Positions 26,276-35,124 of a DNA stretch of 64,000 nt are shown in pieces. This DNA comes from Saprospiraceae bacterium (GTDB taxonomy: Bacteria; Bacteroidota; Bacteroidia; Chitinophagales; Saprospiraceae): positions 1 to 64,000 of the forward strand of contig JALSPK010000202.1 in NCBI GenBank assembly GCA_026986005.1, written 5' to 3'. The position numbers were made by a program, and so were the translations under genes. The notes below the pieces were generated by a model. It was not told the origin of the DNA. It made no database searches and saw nothing but the letters and a program-made list of their open reading frames with translations. Numbering within the stretch: position 1 is the first letter of the stretch; each line of letters begins with the position of its first letter.

Positions 26276-27307
26276 CTCTGCAAATATTCTGTTTGATAGT
26301 TCGTTTTTTGTAGCTTTGAAATAATCATTTTCACTACATGGAATAAAGTATGATTTTTTAGAATTTTTCTTTGGTATCTTTACCCACCATCTTCCTGTTT
26401 TTACACTTTTTGCAAATTCCAAAGATATATCATAATCATTTAACTCAACTATATAATTTGATATAGAAGAACTATCAACAAAATCATTGTTTGTTTTTTG
26501 ATCTAGCCCGTCTATGTAGTACCAAATTAGCTGGCTTACCAGCATCGCGCCCTGACTATGAAAATCATATTTGGGATCATAACCTAAAATGTCGATTAAA
26601 TTATCTTTTGTATTAAGTCCTATGTATTTCATTATTTGACATGCTTCCTCCGATGTTAATCCGCTAGGAGACGTGTTTTTAATTCCGGGTATTTCAGAAT
26701 ATCTTATACTGTCAAGATTGAACATCACCATATCTACATCTCTCAAAACCGGTTCAATCTCTTTATAGTCATTTCGATATTCTCCCAGCCTCATAGAGTT
26801 ACTAAGTAGTTTGCTGTTTAATTTTGTTATGTCAAATAGATGAGTTTGAAACCCTATTAGTTTTGCTCGATTAATATTTTTTGATTTGTATAGAATCTCT
26901 TTCGTCTTTTCTCCAAAAAGAATATCTCCAGATTTTTCAACAAAAGCAATATTGAATGAACTGTGATCAAATGCTTTGAATTGAGATTCAAATTGGTCGA
27001 TATCAGAACCTAATGTTATTACATTGACATTGTTGTCAAATAACTCTTTGAGAATAGGTAGTATAAACTCAGGATTTGTGTTTCTTACGTTTCCTAAATC
27101 CGCAACAAATACATTTTCAAAAGAGAAGGTGGTTTTGTAAAACTCTCTACGGATCGAATCTGCTTTAGTCTCATCAATACCTATAATAGCAATTGCTTTT
27201 TTATCTGTTCCTAATTTATCAGGAGATTTATTGATTTTGTAGAACATAGACTGTTCTCCCTTGAAATCTTCGAAAAAAACATCTGAATCTTTAAACCAAT
27301 TTTTCAT
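26264..27307 (-). CDS. Arginase-fold (ureohydrolase superfamily) protein lacking metal ligands
   Basis: The 347-residue sequence follows the arginase/formiminoglutamase fold, but the three manganese signatures are degraded. The GGDHS loop reads GSDID, the DAHxD strand reads AFVEKSGDI, and the SxDxDxxDP segment reads NLDSIRYSEIPG. The tail HSQGAMLVSQLIWYYIDGL resembles a Bacteroidota group often annotated as formimidoylglutamase. Without the metal-binding histidines, normal hydrolase activity is unlikely, so a binding or regulatory role is inferred. It has no signal peptide. It converges with and overlaps murF by 12 bases. Confidence 0.75.
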   Translation of the reverse strand: MKNWFKDSDVFFEDFKGEQSMFYKINKSPDKLGTDKKAIAIIGIDETKADSIRREFYKTTFSFENVFVADLGNVRNTNPEFILPILKELFDNNVNVITLGSDIDQFESQFKAFDHSSFNIAFVEKSGDILFGEKTKEILYKSKNINRAKLIGFQTHLFDITKLNSKLLSNSMRLGEYRNDYKEIEPVLRDVDMVMFNLDSIRYSEIPGIKNTSPSGLTSEEACQIMKYIGLNTKDNLIDILGYDPKYDFHSQGAMLVSQLIWYYIDGLDQKTNNDFVDSSSISNYIVELNDYDISLEFAKSVKTGRWWVKIPKKNSKKSYFIPCSENDYFKATKNELSNRIFAELSL

Positions 27308-27854
27308 TTAACTATTTATTTGATAAAAATATTGTTTTTAAAAACATTTTTCACATTCCAAAGGTTATTCTAATTGATAATAAAAGTAGAATTAAAAAAA
27401 AACTGATTTTTATTTTACAAATAACATATTTAGGTAGTCTTTGGAGTAAAAAAGAATACAGCGAAATATCTTTCTAAATTAATTTAATGCAAAAATAATA
27501 ATAATTATAGAAAATCAAATAAATATTATGTTTTATTTTAATATTTATTGGATTGGTTGTATATTGTATACATAATAAAAATATAAAATGTATTATTTTT
27601 CCCAAAATAGTTGTTGAAATAGTGGGGGATATGGATATTTCAAGTGTCTTTAGATTGATTAGCTCTGTGTAGAGAATAGAATAGTTATTTTGACTTTTAC
27701 ACATTAGTTTTTTATATAATTCATAAAAATACTAGCTAATTATATTTTATATATTAAAAAAAATGTTAATATTTTTGGTTTTTATTTTTTTTATTGTAGC
27801 TTTGCACTTGAAATAACAATTTTTAACGAAATAATTTGAAAAAATTGATGTCTT
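27308..27854. other. 547-base AT-rich intergenic region
   Basis: This is the longest gap in the window. It contains a 14-base palindrome (TGTTTTTAAAAACA, 27333-27346) just upstream of the arginase-like gene and the strong promoter at 27775-27804. A 76-codon minus-strand frame at 27474-27704 is low-complexity and rejected. Nothing else is supported. Confidence 0.5.
27775..27804 (+). promoter_or_regulatory. Consensus Bacteroidota promoter of the OmpA porin gene
   Basis: TTG (27775-27777), a 19-base spacer and TAGCTTTG (27797-27804) match the primary promoter consensus exactly. The ATG at 27855 is 50 bases downstream, leaving a leader of about 44 bases. This is the best promoter in the window and fits an abundant outer-membrane protein. 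Confidence 0.8.
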
Positions 27855-29753
27855 ATGAAACTTAAATTTTATTTTTTATTACTATTATTTTTGGTCGTTG
27901 GGGGGCTTTCGGCTCAGAATGATAATGAAGAAACCATTATAGAGGAAGTTAGTGATGTAGATACGGTTTCCAATTTAGAACAATCATCTTTATTGATTAA
28001 GGATGATATGACAGTAGATCCGGAACAAAATAAAAAATGGCGTAAAGGTCTTTATAAATACCCGGCAAAGCCAAAACACGCGTGGGAATTGGGAATCCAC
28101 GGTGGTCATTACTTTTTGGACGGAGATGTTGACAATATTAAACCATTGTCAGGATTTGGTGTAGGGATACATTTGAGAAGGGCTATTCATTATGCCTTTT
28201 CTGTTAGATTTGATCTGTTTTATGGTCAAACATATGGTATGGATCCCCAACCTACATATGACGCTCTTAAACCAGAGGGAAATATGAGAGGACTATTTGA
28301 TAAGTATGTAAATGCTGGGGAGAATTACTACTTTAGTTATAAATTGGAAATGATAGAGGCTTCAATTCAAGCGGTTTTGAATATTGGCAATATTTTGTTT
28401 CACAAAGAGAGAAACAAATGGAATTGGATTGCTTTTGGGGGTGTAGGTTTGAATTCAAATCAAACGATGCTTGATTTATATGATGAAAATGGTAATATTT
28501 ATAATACTTCACCTATTGATAATTTGCCTTCCGGTGGAGAAAGCAAACAAGCTAGAATAGACAGGCTAAATAAAATCAATGAAATATATGACGGTAAGTA
28601 TGAGACTCAAGCATTTAGGAAGCAATGGATATTTAGGATAACTGATAGATATCATGTTCACGCATCTTTTATAGCCGGAATGGGAATATACAGGAAATTG
28701 AATAAGAGAGTGAATATAGGTATTGAACATCAGGTAATAGCAAACGATAATGACTTTTTAGATGGTAGTAAATATAGAACATCCGGAGATCAGAGTAATC
28801 AACCGGATATGTTGCATTATTCAAATCTTAGATTGGCTATTAACTTGGGTAACTTGAAAAAGCGAACTGAACCACTTTATTGGATTAATCCACTGGATTT
28901 TGCTTATAGTGATATTGCTAATTTGAAACAAAGACCTGTCTTCGACCTAACAGATAGTGATGGTGACGGAGTGATAGATATGATGGATATGGAGCCGGAA
29001 AGTTTAGTAGGTTGTCCTGTTGATACAAGAGGGGTAACTCTTGATAGTGATGGCGATGGGCTGACGGATTGTAAAGATAAAGAGCCATATTCACCTCCGG
29101 GATATGAAGTAGATGAGGTTGGTGTTGCGCAAGTACCTAAAGAAGAGAATTGTTGTGTTACCAAAGAGGAAGTAAAGAAAATGTTTGATGAGAGTTTTGC
29201 TAGAGGTGGAGCTGTTAATAACTATACTCCTGGTGGTACTTCCACGCAAAAGGTGGTTTATGCAGGAGGAATGTCCGATTGGTTTTTGCCAATGATACAT
29301 TTTGATCTTGATAAATATCACTTGAAACCCCAGTATTATGGACAGCTTAAGCATGTAGCGGAAGTAATGGAAAAATATCCTAATATGTGTGTGACGGCCT
29401 ATGGTGCTACTGATGTTAGAAATTCAAATGCTTATAATGAAATGTTGTCTTACAATAGATCTAAGCAATCAATCGACTTTTTGGTCAATCAATATGGAAT
29501 TGATAGAAGCAGATTTAAGTTGATGTATGGTGGAGAAGAAAAACCAATTGTTCCCGGTTTGCCTGATTCACACAATATTTCTAAAGAAACAGAAATGGGG
29601 CATTATATGAACAGAAGAGTAGAGTTTAGGACATGTAAGGATTCTGATTATGATATGCCTAGACCTTCCGGAGTAATTGAAGCAGGAAAGGATACACCTG
29701 GATCATCCAGACCCGGATCTAAATATAGTGGAAATAAAAATTCAGGGTTTTAA
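27855..29753 (+). CDS. OmpA-family protein with barrel and thrombospondin type 3 repeats
   Basis: This is a 632-residue outer-membrane protein. It has a signal peptide (1-20), an acidic spacer, an N-terminal barrel (about 70-355), and two calcium-binding TSP3 repeats (DSDGDGVIDMMD and DSDGDGLTDCKD, about 373-425). A linker contains CC, and a C-terminal OmpA domain (about 475-600) has IHFDLDKYHLKPQ, YNRSKQSIDFLV and MNRRVEF. The OmpA domain should bind peptidoglycan and tie the outer membrane to the wall. The consensus promoter and strong terminator suggest a single, highly expressed gene. The overall design resembles T9SS- or gliding-linked OmpA proteins, but a T9SS role is not shown. Confidence 0.88.
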   Translation: MKLKFYFLLLLFLVVGGLSAQNDNEETIIEEVSDVDTVSNLEQSSLLIKDDMTVDPEQNKKWRKGLYKYPAKPKHAWELGIHGGHYFLDGDVDNIKPLSGFGVGIHLRRAIHYAFSVRFDLFYGQTYGMDPQPTYDALKPEGNMRGLFDKYVNAGENYYFSYKLEMIEASIQAVLNIGNILFHKERNKWNWIAFGGVGLNSNQTMLDLYDENGNIYNTSPIDNLPSGGESKQARIDRLNKINEIYDGKYETQAFRKQWIFRITDRYHVHASFIAGMGIYRKLNKRVNIGIEHQVIANDNDFLDGSKYRTSGDQSNQPDMLHYSNLRLAINLGNLKKRTEPLYWINPLDFAYSDIANLKQRPVFDLTDSDGDGVIDMMDMEPESLVGCPVDTRGVTLDSDGDGLTDCKDKEPYSPPGYEVDEVGVAQVPKEENCCVTKEEVKKMFDESFARGGAVNNYTPGGTSTQKVVYAGGMSDWFLPMIHFDLDKYHLKPQYYGQLKHVAEVMEKYPNMCVTAYGATDVRNSNAYNEMLSYNRSKQSIDFLVNQYGIDRSRFKLMYGGEEKPIVPGLPDSHNISKETEMGHYMNRRVEFRTCKDSDYDMPRPSGVIEAGKDTPGSSRPGSKYSGNKNSGF

Positions 29754-29771
29754 ACCTAATAAGAATATTAT

Positions 29772-29807
29772 AAAAAAGGTTGTCTCCAATAGAGGCGACC
29801 TTTTTTT
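29772..29807. terminator. Bidirectional terminator between convergent genes
   Basis: GGTTGTCTC pairs with GAGGCGACC (two wobble pairs) around a CAATA loop, flanked by A6 and T7. It serves the OmpA gene on the plus strand and probably the propeller gene ending at 29830 on the minus strand. Confidence 0.85.
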
Positions 29808-29829
29808 ATTTAGATAATTTTACTTTCTT

Positions 29830-32800
29830 TTAGAAATCATGCCCAATTGAAAAGTATAAGATAGGTTTTCTTATTTTTCTAGTTTCAATTCCCCAACCAT
29901 AATCCAGCTTTAGGAAATAACCAAAAAGAGTACTTCTGACTCCAAAACCATATCCTGCTATTAATGGATCTGAATAGTATAGAAGTTTTAACTTGATTGT
30001 TGGAGGTACTTCAATATATTTGATATTTGAAGTGTTTTCTTTTGAAAAAGGAGAAATTCCATTCCAGGTCATTCCTGCATCCAAGAAGAAATTTAATTGG
30101 AAGTCACGCAAAAACGGTTTGTTAGAATTAATAAAATACTTTATAATTGGAATTCGGAGCTCACTACTAAAAATAGCAAATGAAGAGCCACTTTTTGCAT
30201 TATATCCAAAACCTCTAAGGTTGGCAGCTAATATTTTATATGCTATTTTTTCGTTTTTAATAGCTTGAACTTCATTTTCGTATTTAGAAAATTGCCAGTT
30301 TTCTATTCCTCCCAAAAAATAAATGTTACTTTCACTACCAAATGAAGTTTGACCTGCTGCTCTAAAAGCTAGAACACTATGGTTGATTATTTTGAAATAA
30401 TGTCTAAAATCATAGCCCAAAACTGTCATAAATCCTTTAGAAAGTGAAAATTTATTATTGCTATTCAAACTGAAGTTGAATTTGTTGTAAACTTCCATAA
30501 AAATCTTGCTTCTGTTGCCTTCCAAAAGATTTATTCCAATTCTGCTAGTATTGTCAAATATGTATTCGAACTTTAGGCTAATTCTTTGTTCTTTGTTGCT
30601 ATTATCGTTTAGAGATATCGTATCCGAAGCATAGAGATTTATTTTATCAATTCGTAGGTTTGCTGCCATGCTGATGCTTTTGAATACACTAAAAGGATAT
30701 TTGGCTCTTACTCTAAATAAATTGGAAGTAGTATTGTATTTGTCAATTATGTTTTGTCTTAAATATTTGTATTTTTTATTTGATTTTCTATAATATACAT
30801 ATTGCCAGTCAACTTGATGTCTTAGATTTTCAAATACTGAAAAATATTCTTTTTCGTTGAAATCCGGCGATATTCTTAAGCCAGTTTCAATAAAATAATC
30901 TTCGAACATATCTTTAATTAGAACCTTTGATAGTATTCCGGCTTTTGGTGGGGTGTAATTTGCTTCGTCTTCTGTATAAATGGATAATCCTTCAAACAAT
31001 GGTTCGTTGTCTAATCTGGTTGTAAATTTAGAAAAGGAAAACTTTAATCTTGATGCAATTGCGTGAGAGGAGATATATCTTTTATAAGTGTGTTTTTTGT
31101 ACTTTTGTGATATTTTATTTGGCATATTATTTTTTAGGTTACTATTGAATTTAGACTGGAACAATAAGCCTTTTTCTATCTCTAAAGGTTCAACATCTTT
31201 AATAGTTTTCTTGTCTTGTATTTTATTATTTTTAATAAAAAATGTCGGCTTTGGCATATATTTTTTATGCTTTTCATAAGGCTTTGTACTTATTGAATTG
31301 TAACAAATATTATTTTCACTATAAGTGACCCTTTTATTTGTTGGAAATATATTGAATATATTGAAATTATTGTTTGTTGAGAAAGTTGATTTATGACTAT
31401 TGAGATTATTTATTTTTATATTAGTTATTCCTGTTTCATCAGTTTTGTAAATTAAATTATCATCTATTAAATATGGAAAGGTTTCGTTGATTTCCGGTGT
31501 TGAAGTAAAACGTTTTATGTTTTTTAGTGTAATATTGAGAAAGAATATATCAAATTTTGATGTTGGTAAAATTGTATCGACATTTTCCCTTTTTAGAGTT
31601 GTATCAATTCTGTTTGAAGAAAATAAAATGCCTCTCTTATTCTTGTAGGTGACGGTTTTTATGTCGCGTTCCACCCAAAAGTCATCTGTGATTTGTTTTA
31701 TATTTCTTTTGTTGATATCAAACTTGAATAAATCTATATTTCCGTTTACTATTGCACTTACTATAATGTTTTCATTGTCCCATATGTCAAAACTTTGAAT
31801 GGATTTAATCTTTAAAGGTAATGGTTTATTATATAATACTTCTTTACTTTTATAATTGACTATTTTTAGATATGAAACATCTCTAAGTTTATAAATAAAT
31901 GCGATTTTATTTGAAGAAGGGAAAAAGCTAAATATTGGATAATTAAAATCTGATATTTGTTCCTTATTAATGTATCCGGAAGAATACAGTGTCGTCTTGA
32001 TACCTCTTTTCAAATTAATTAGATTTAGTTCTTTTTTCCCATATTTATCACTACTGTAAGCCAAATATTTATTACTATCATTTATTTTGACAGATGGGTA
32101 AACCGTGTTATTATTATTGGAAGTGATTATCTTGTTTTTGCTTTTATCTGTTTTTGAATTTATTTCACTTAACTCATTACTGTAAATTTTGATATAATAT
32201 TGATACCATTCGTTATACAGGATACCAATTGATTTACCTGTCGTGTTTTTTATTGAATTGTTTAGATTTCGCGTAATCCTAAGAAGATAAAATAAGTCAG
32301 ATATTATATTGTATTTGTTGGTTATAAAATTGAAAAATGATTTTCCCGCTAGTTTTGGCATTTTTTGTGCTAAATACTTGAATTTTGCCTTTTTGTTTTT
32401 GCTACTAATGATAAATTGCCTTAACCTAGCGTCTGATTGGATATCCCATTTGTTTGAAAGATAAGCTGCCGCCCCTTTTGTGAACCAGTCCGGGATTTTA
32501 TTGCTAATTAAATTGTTGTATACATTTTCAATAGAGATATTCGAAAACATATTCTTAAGGAAAATAGCGGCTGTACCTTCCCGTATTTGATTCAGTAAAT
32601 GTGAAAAATCACCATCAAAGTATATTATTATTTTATTATCAATGGTTTTTGATGAGCCGGTTTCATTTGTTGAAAATTCATTTTTAATGCCAAGATTTGT
32701 TTGATTGAAATCTCCTATATCTGAATAAATAATGATTTTTATTTTCTTATTAATCTTAAAGTCCAAAATATCTTCAATATCTGTATATGAAGCCTGCGAT

Positions 32801-33027
32801 AATAGAATAACGGACTTCGCTAAATTCAATTCTTTGGTATACCAATATATCGAATAATTTTCAGTGTCATAAAGCCACCAGTTGTTGAAATCTTGGCTGT
32901 ACTGAACTCTATTTTTACCGAATTTAGTGTATATAGTTTGACCTTCAATTTTATATGTGTTAAAACTGATTGAAATCACTAAAACAATATAAATAATATA
33001 GTGTTTATTTTTATGTTTCTTTAGCAT
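29830..33027 (-). CDS. TolB-like propeller/outer-membrane barrel protein with non-catalytic protease-like domain
   Basis: The 1065 residues follow the same plan as the protein at 9451-12543: a signal-anchor-like start, a peptidase MA-like domain, PD40-type propeller repeats, and a C-terminal barrel ending FSIGHDF. In place of HExxH it reads IREGTAAIFL (about residue 145), and the later VEG glutamate is replaced in WFTKGAAAYL. No zinc site remains. It is lysine-, asparagine- and isoleucine-rich and more AT-biased than most neighbours. The REG form may characterise a Bacteroidota subfamily rather than recent decay. A structural or chaperone-like envelope role is inferred. Confidence 0.65.
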   Translation of the reverse strand: MLKKHKNKHYIIYIVLVISISFNTYKIEGQTIYTKFGKNRVQYSQDFNNWWLYDTENYSIYWYTKELNLAKSVILLSQASYTDIEDILDFKINKKIKIIIYSDIGDFNQTNLGIKNEFSTNETGSSKTIDNKIIIYFDGDFSHLLNQIREGTAAIFLKNMFSNISIENVYNNLISNKIPDWFTKGAAAYLSNKWDIQSDARLRQFIISSKNKKAKFKYLAQKMPKLAGKSFFNFITNKYNIISDLFYLLRITRNLNNSIKNTTGKSIGILYNEWYQYYIKIYSNELSEINSKTDKSKNKIITSNNNNTVYPSVKINDSNKYLAYSSDKYGKKELNLINLKRGIKTTLYSSGYINKEQISDFNYPIFSFFPSSNKIAFIYKLRDVSYLKIVNYKSKEVLYNKPLPLKIKSIQSFDIWDNENIIVSAIVNGNIDLFKFDINKRNIKQITDDFWVERDIKTVTYKNKRGILFSSNRIDTTLKRENVDTILPTSKFDIFFLNITLKNIKRFTSTPEINETFPYLIDDNLIYKTDETGITNIKINNLNSHKSTFSTNNNFNIFNIFPTNKRVTYSENNICYNSISTKPYEKHKKYMPKPTFFIKNNKIQDKKTIKDVEPLEIEKGLLFQSKFNSNLKNNMPNKISQKYKKHTYKRYISSHAIASRLKFSFSKFTTRLDNEPLFEGLSIYTEDEANYTPPKAGILSKVLIKDMFEDYFIETGLRISPDFNEKEYFSVFENLRHQVDWQYVYYRKSNKKYKYLRQNIIDKYNTTSNLFRVRAKYPFSVFKSISMAANLRIDKINLYASDTISLNDNSNKEQRISLKFEYIFDNTSRIGINLLEGNRSKIFMEVYNKFNFSLNSNNKFSLSKGFMTVLGYDFRHYFKIINHSVLAFRAAGQTSFGSESNIYFLGGIENWQFSKYENEVQAIKNEKIAYKILAANLRGFGYNAKSGSSFAIFSSELRIPIIKYFINSNKPFLRDFQLNFFLDAGMTWNGISPFSKENTSNIKYIEVPPTIKLKLLYYSDPLIAGYGFGVRSTLFGYFLKLDYGWGIETRKIRKPILYFSIGHDF

Positions 33028-33187
33028 ATTATTAATGTCAAATTTATCCTGTTTTTATAAAGGCGCAATTTATTTTAATTCCGAGATAAATTGTATTATC
33101 CCTATCCAAATATATTATATTTTTATCTTTTTATTGATATAATTACCAAATATAGGAAAAAATTTAGTCAGTTATATATTTTTATAT

Positions 33188-33195
33188 TAGTTTTG
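33188..33195 (+). promoter_or_regulatory. -7 box of tRNA-Pro
   Basis: TAGTTTTG matches TAnnTTTG and lies 14 bases before the mature tRNA 5' end, a plausible distance. No correctly spaced TTG was found. Confidence 0.5.
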
Positions 33196-33209
33196 CACTA
33201 GATTTATTT

Positions 33210-33284
33210 CGGGATGTAGCTCAGCTCGGTTAGAGTACACGTCTGGGGGGCGTGGGGTCGGAGGTTCAAATCCTCTCATCCCGA
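33210..33284 (+). tRNA. tRNA-Pro (anticodon GGG)
   Basis: The cloverleaf folds fully. The acceptor CGGGATG pairs with CATCCCG. The D stem GCTC/GAGT encloses AGCTCGGTTA. The anticodon stem CACGT/GCGTG carries loop CTGGGGG with GGG at positions 34-36. The T stem GGAGG/CCTCT carries TTCAAAT. The discriminator is A, and CCA is not encoded, as is usual in this phylum. It decodes CCC and CCU proline codons. A T-run follows directly and may end transcription. Confidence 0.96.
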
Positions 33285-33475
33285 CTTTTTTTTTCAATAT
33301 GCCTTTTTTAGTACTGTTTATAGTGTTTTTTTTGTTTTTTTGCCTATAAAAAGGGAAAAAACAGGGAATTAATTTTTTACTTTTAAATATATTATATATT
33401 TTTGTGCTTTGTAATATATTATTACAGGTATACTTATAATTGTTTTATTTCTGTAATGTGTTTATTTAATAAATA

Positions 33476-34000
33476 ATGACTAAAGGATTAGATAGTAAAA
33501 GTAGTTTTAAAAAGCTGTATACTGATACATACGGGCCTTTAGTTAATTTTGCGTATTCCAAGACCAATGATTGGGAGCTTAGTCGTGAGATTGTTCAAAA
33601 CACTTTTGTGAGATTTTGGAATAAACGAAATGAGATTAATATAAGAACTTCCATCAAGAGTTATCTCTATTCAATGGTTAGAAATGGCATTATAGACTAT
33701 TATAGAAAAAATAAAAATACTGTTGATTTAGAAGAGATATATAGCACTACTAAAATATATGTAGAACAAAATGAGATATCATTAAATGATGAAGATTTTG
33801 GGTTTAAATATGATTTAAAGAGAGCCATTGCAAATCTTAAGGAGAAAAGGAGGAAGATATTTGAGTTGAGTAAGTTTGAAGGACTTACTTATAAAGAGAT
33901 AGCGGATTATCTTAATATATCGGAAAGAACGGTTGAAGATAATATTGCTAAAGCATTTAGAGATATTAGGAAGTATTTTATTTCTAATAGTTTGATTTAA
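33476..34000 (+). CDS. ECF-type RNA polymerase sigma factor (FecI-like)
   Basis: The 174-residue protein has sigma region 2 (about 10-80, LYTDTYGPLVNFAYSKTNDWELSREIVQNTFVRFW) and region 4 (about 110-165, LSKFEGLTYKEIADYLNISERTVEDNIAKAFRDIRKY), without regions 1 and 3. The next gene encodes a FecR-type anti-sigma factor, the classic surface-signalling pair of Bacteroidota. Usually a TonB-dependent receptor follows, but here a porin gene does. The probable target is its own operon. Start ATG 33476 fits the length of the family. Confidence 0.93.
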   Translation: MTKGLDSKSSFKKLYTDTYGPLVNFAYSKTNDWELSREIVQNTFVRFWNKRNEINIRTSIKSYLYSMVRNGIIDYYRKNKNTVDLEEIYSTTKIYVEQNEISLNDEDFGFKYDLKRAIANLKEKRRKIFELSKFEGLTYKEIADYLNISERTVEDNIAKAFRDIRKYFISNSLI

Positions 34001-34048
34001 TTGTGGATAATTTTTTTTAATTCGTCTTAGATATATAAAAATAAATAA

Positions 34049-35002
34049 TTGATTGACTTAAAAAACATATTGGATTACTTGCATGGCGATCTTTCTAAAA
34101 ATGAGAAAGAGAGGTTCTTGTTGAAGTTAGATTCTTCTGATAAGTTAAGGGAAGAATTTGATTTTTTTCAACGTGTTAATGATTCAGCTGCTGATTTGGA
34201 TCATATTAAATTATTTGATGAGGAAGTTGAGTGGAATGCTATAGAGAGTAAGCTGGAAGACAAGCAATCCTCGAATAGTAAGTCAAGATATCTCAGAATT
34301 TTTTCAATTGCAGCTTCGATATTGGTTTTAGGTTTTTTGCTTAATTATTTCTTTACTGAAAAGCCTTTGTATCAGGAGGTAGCTACCGGCGATAACTTAG
34401 ATACTATCAGGTTAGTAGATGGTTCAGTTGTATATCTTGGCAAGAATTCTCAATTAAAGTATTTTGTTAGGCAGGATGAAAAAACTAACAGAAGATATGT
34501 AGAGCTTATCGGTGATGCTACTTTTGATATCGCTCACGACAAGGATTTGCCATTTGTACTTAAAACACAGGATGCCGGCATTGATGTGTTGGGGACTATT
34601 TTCAAAGTTGAAAGAGTTTCTACCGGTATTGGATTTGAGAATATCCGGGGACTTATCAATTTATTTGAATGGGAAAATGCGTCAAACTCGTTGATATTGA
34701 AAGAGGGTGAAAAGGCTATATTTACTCCTGATGGAATAAGAAGAGTTTTACCAAAGCCAGTAAAAGTTGATCTTTCAGGTGGATATTATAAAGTTGAAAA
34801 AATCATAGATTTATTGTTTGAAAAGTATGAAACTCGATTTTCTACTGCCCCATATGCAGATGTTAGAATGGAAGATGAAGTTTTTATTGATATTGATCAA
34901 CCGCTTGAGAGTATCTTGTCCCAATTGGATACTACCGCCGATATAAAATATCGTAAAACATGTAAAAATTGCTATGAGATTTCTGTTTTGAGATCTAAAT
35001 AA
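34049..35002 (+). CDS. FecR-family anti-sigma factor
   Basis: A single-pass inner-membrane regulator of the preceding sigma factor. The cytoplasmic N-terminus (about 1-80) binds sigma, and a transmembrane helix lies at about residues 90-106 (LRIFSIAASILVLGFLLNYFF). The periplasmic FecR domain follows (about 115-205, LVDGSVVYLGKNSQLKYF...GDATFDIAHDKDLPFVL). A DUF4974 C-terminal domain ends the protein (about 243-317). The start is TTG at 34049, 48 bases after the sigma stop; no upstream alternative keeps the helical start. The signal source is unknown, since no receptor with a signalling domain is adjacent. Confidence 0.92.
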   Translation: MIDLKNILDYLHGDLSKNEKERFLLKLDSSDKLREEFDFFQRVNDSAADLDHIKLFDEEVEWNAIESKLEDKQSSNSKSRYLRIFSIAASILVLGFLLNYFFTEKPLYQEVATGDNLDTIRLVDGSVVYLGKNSQLKYFVRQDEKTNRRYVELIGDATFDIAHDKDLPFVLKTQDAGIDVLGTIFKVERVSTGIGFENIRGLINLFEWENASNSLILKEGEKAIFTPDGIRRVLPKPVKVDLSGGYYKVEKIIDLLFEKYETRFSTAPYADVRMEDEVFIDIDQPLESILSQLDTTADIKYRKTCKNCYEISVLRSK

Positions 35003-35017
35003 TTTTATAGACAGACA
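35002..35017 (+). repeat. Partial copy of the dispersed motif after the fecR stop
   Basis: ATTTTATAGACAGACA shares TTTATAGACAGACA with the right arm at 1360-1378. It starts on the last base of the fecR stop codon, so it again lies at a gene end. Confidence 0.4.
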
Positions 35018-35124
35018 AAATAGTGTATCTCTAAATTATTTTATTTGAATTATTAATAATATTTGAGGATAATTATCGTATTATTGTCTAAAAGTATACC
35101 TTGAATGTAATTGATGAAAATAGA

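Noticed and set aside
27474-27704. 76-codon minus-strand frame in the longest gap
   Set aside because: The product is low-complexity, rich in I, Y, N and T, without family features. It matches what a very AT-rich gap gives by chance, and no promoter or start context supports it.
33284-33300. tRNA-Pro without an encoded CCA end
   Set aside because: CCA is commonly added after transcription in this phylum; the cloverleaf is complete, so the gene is not truncated.
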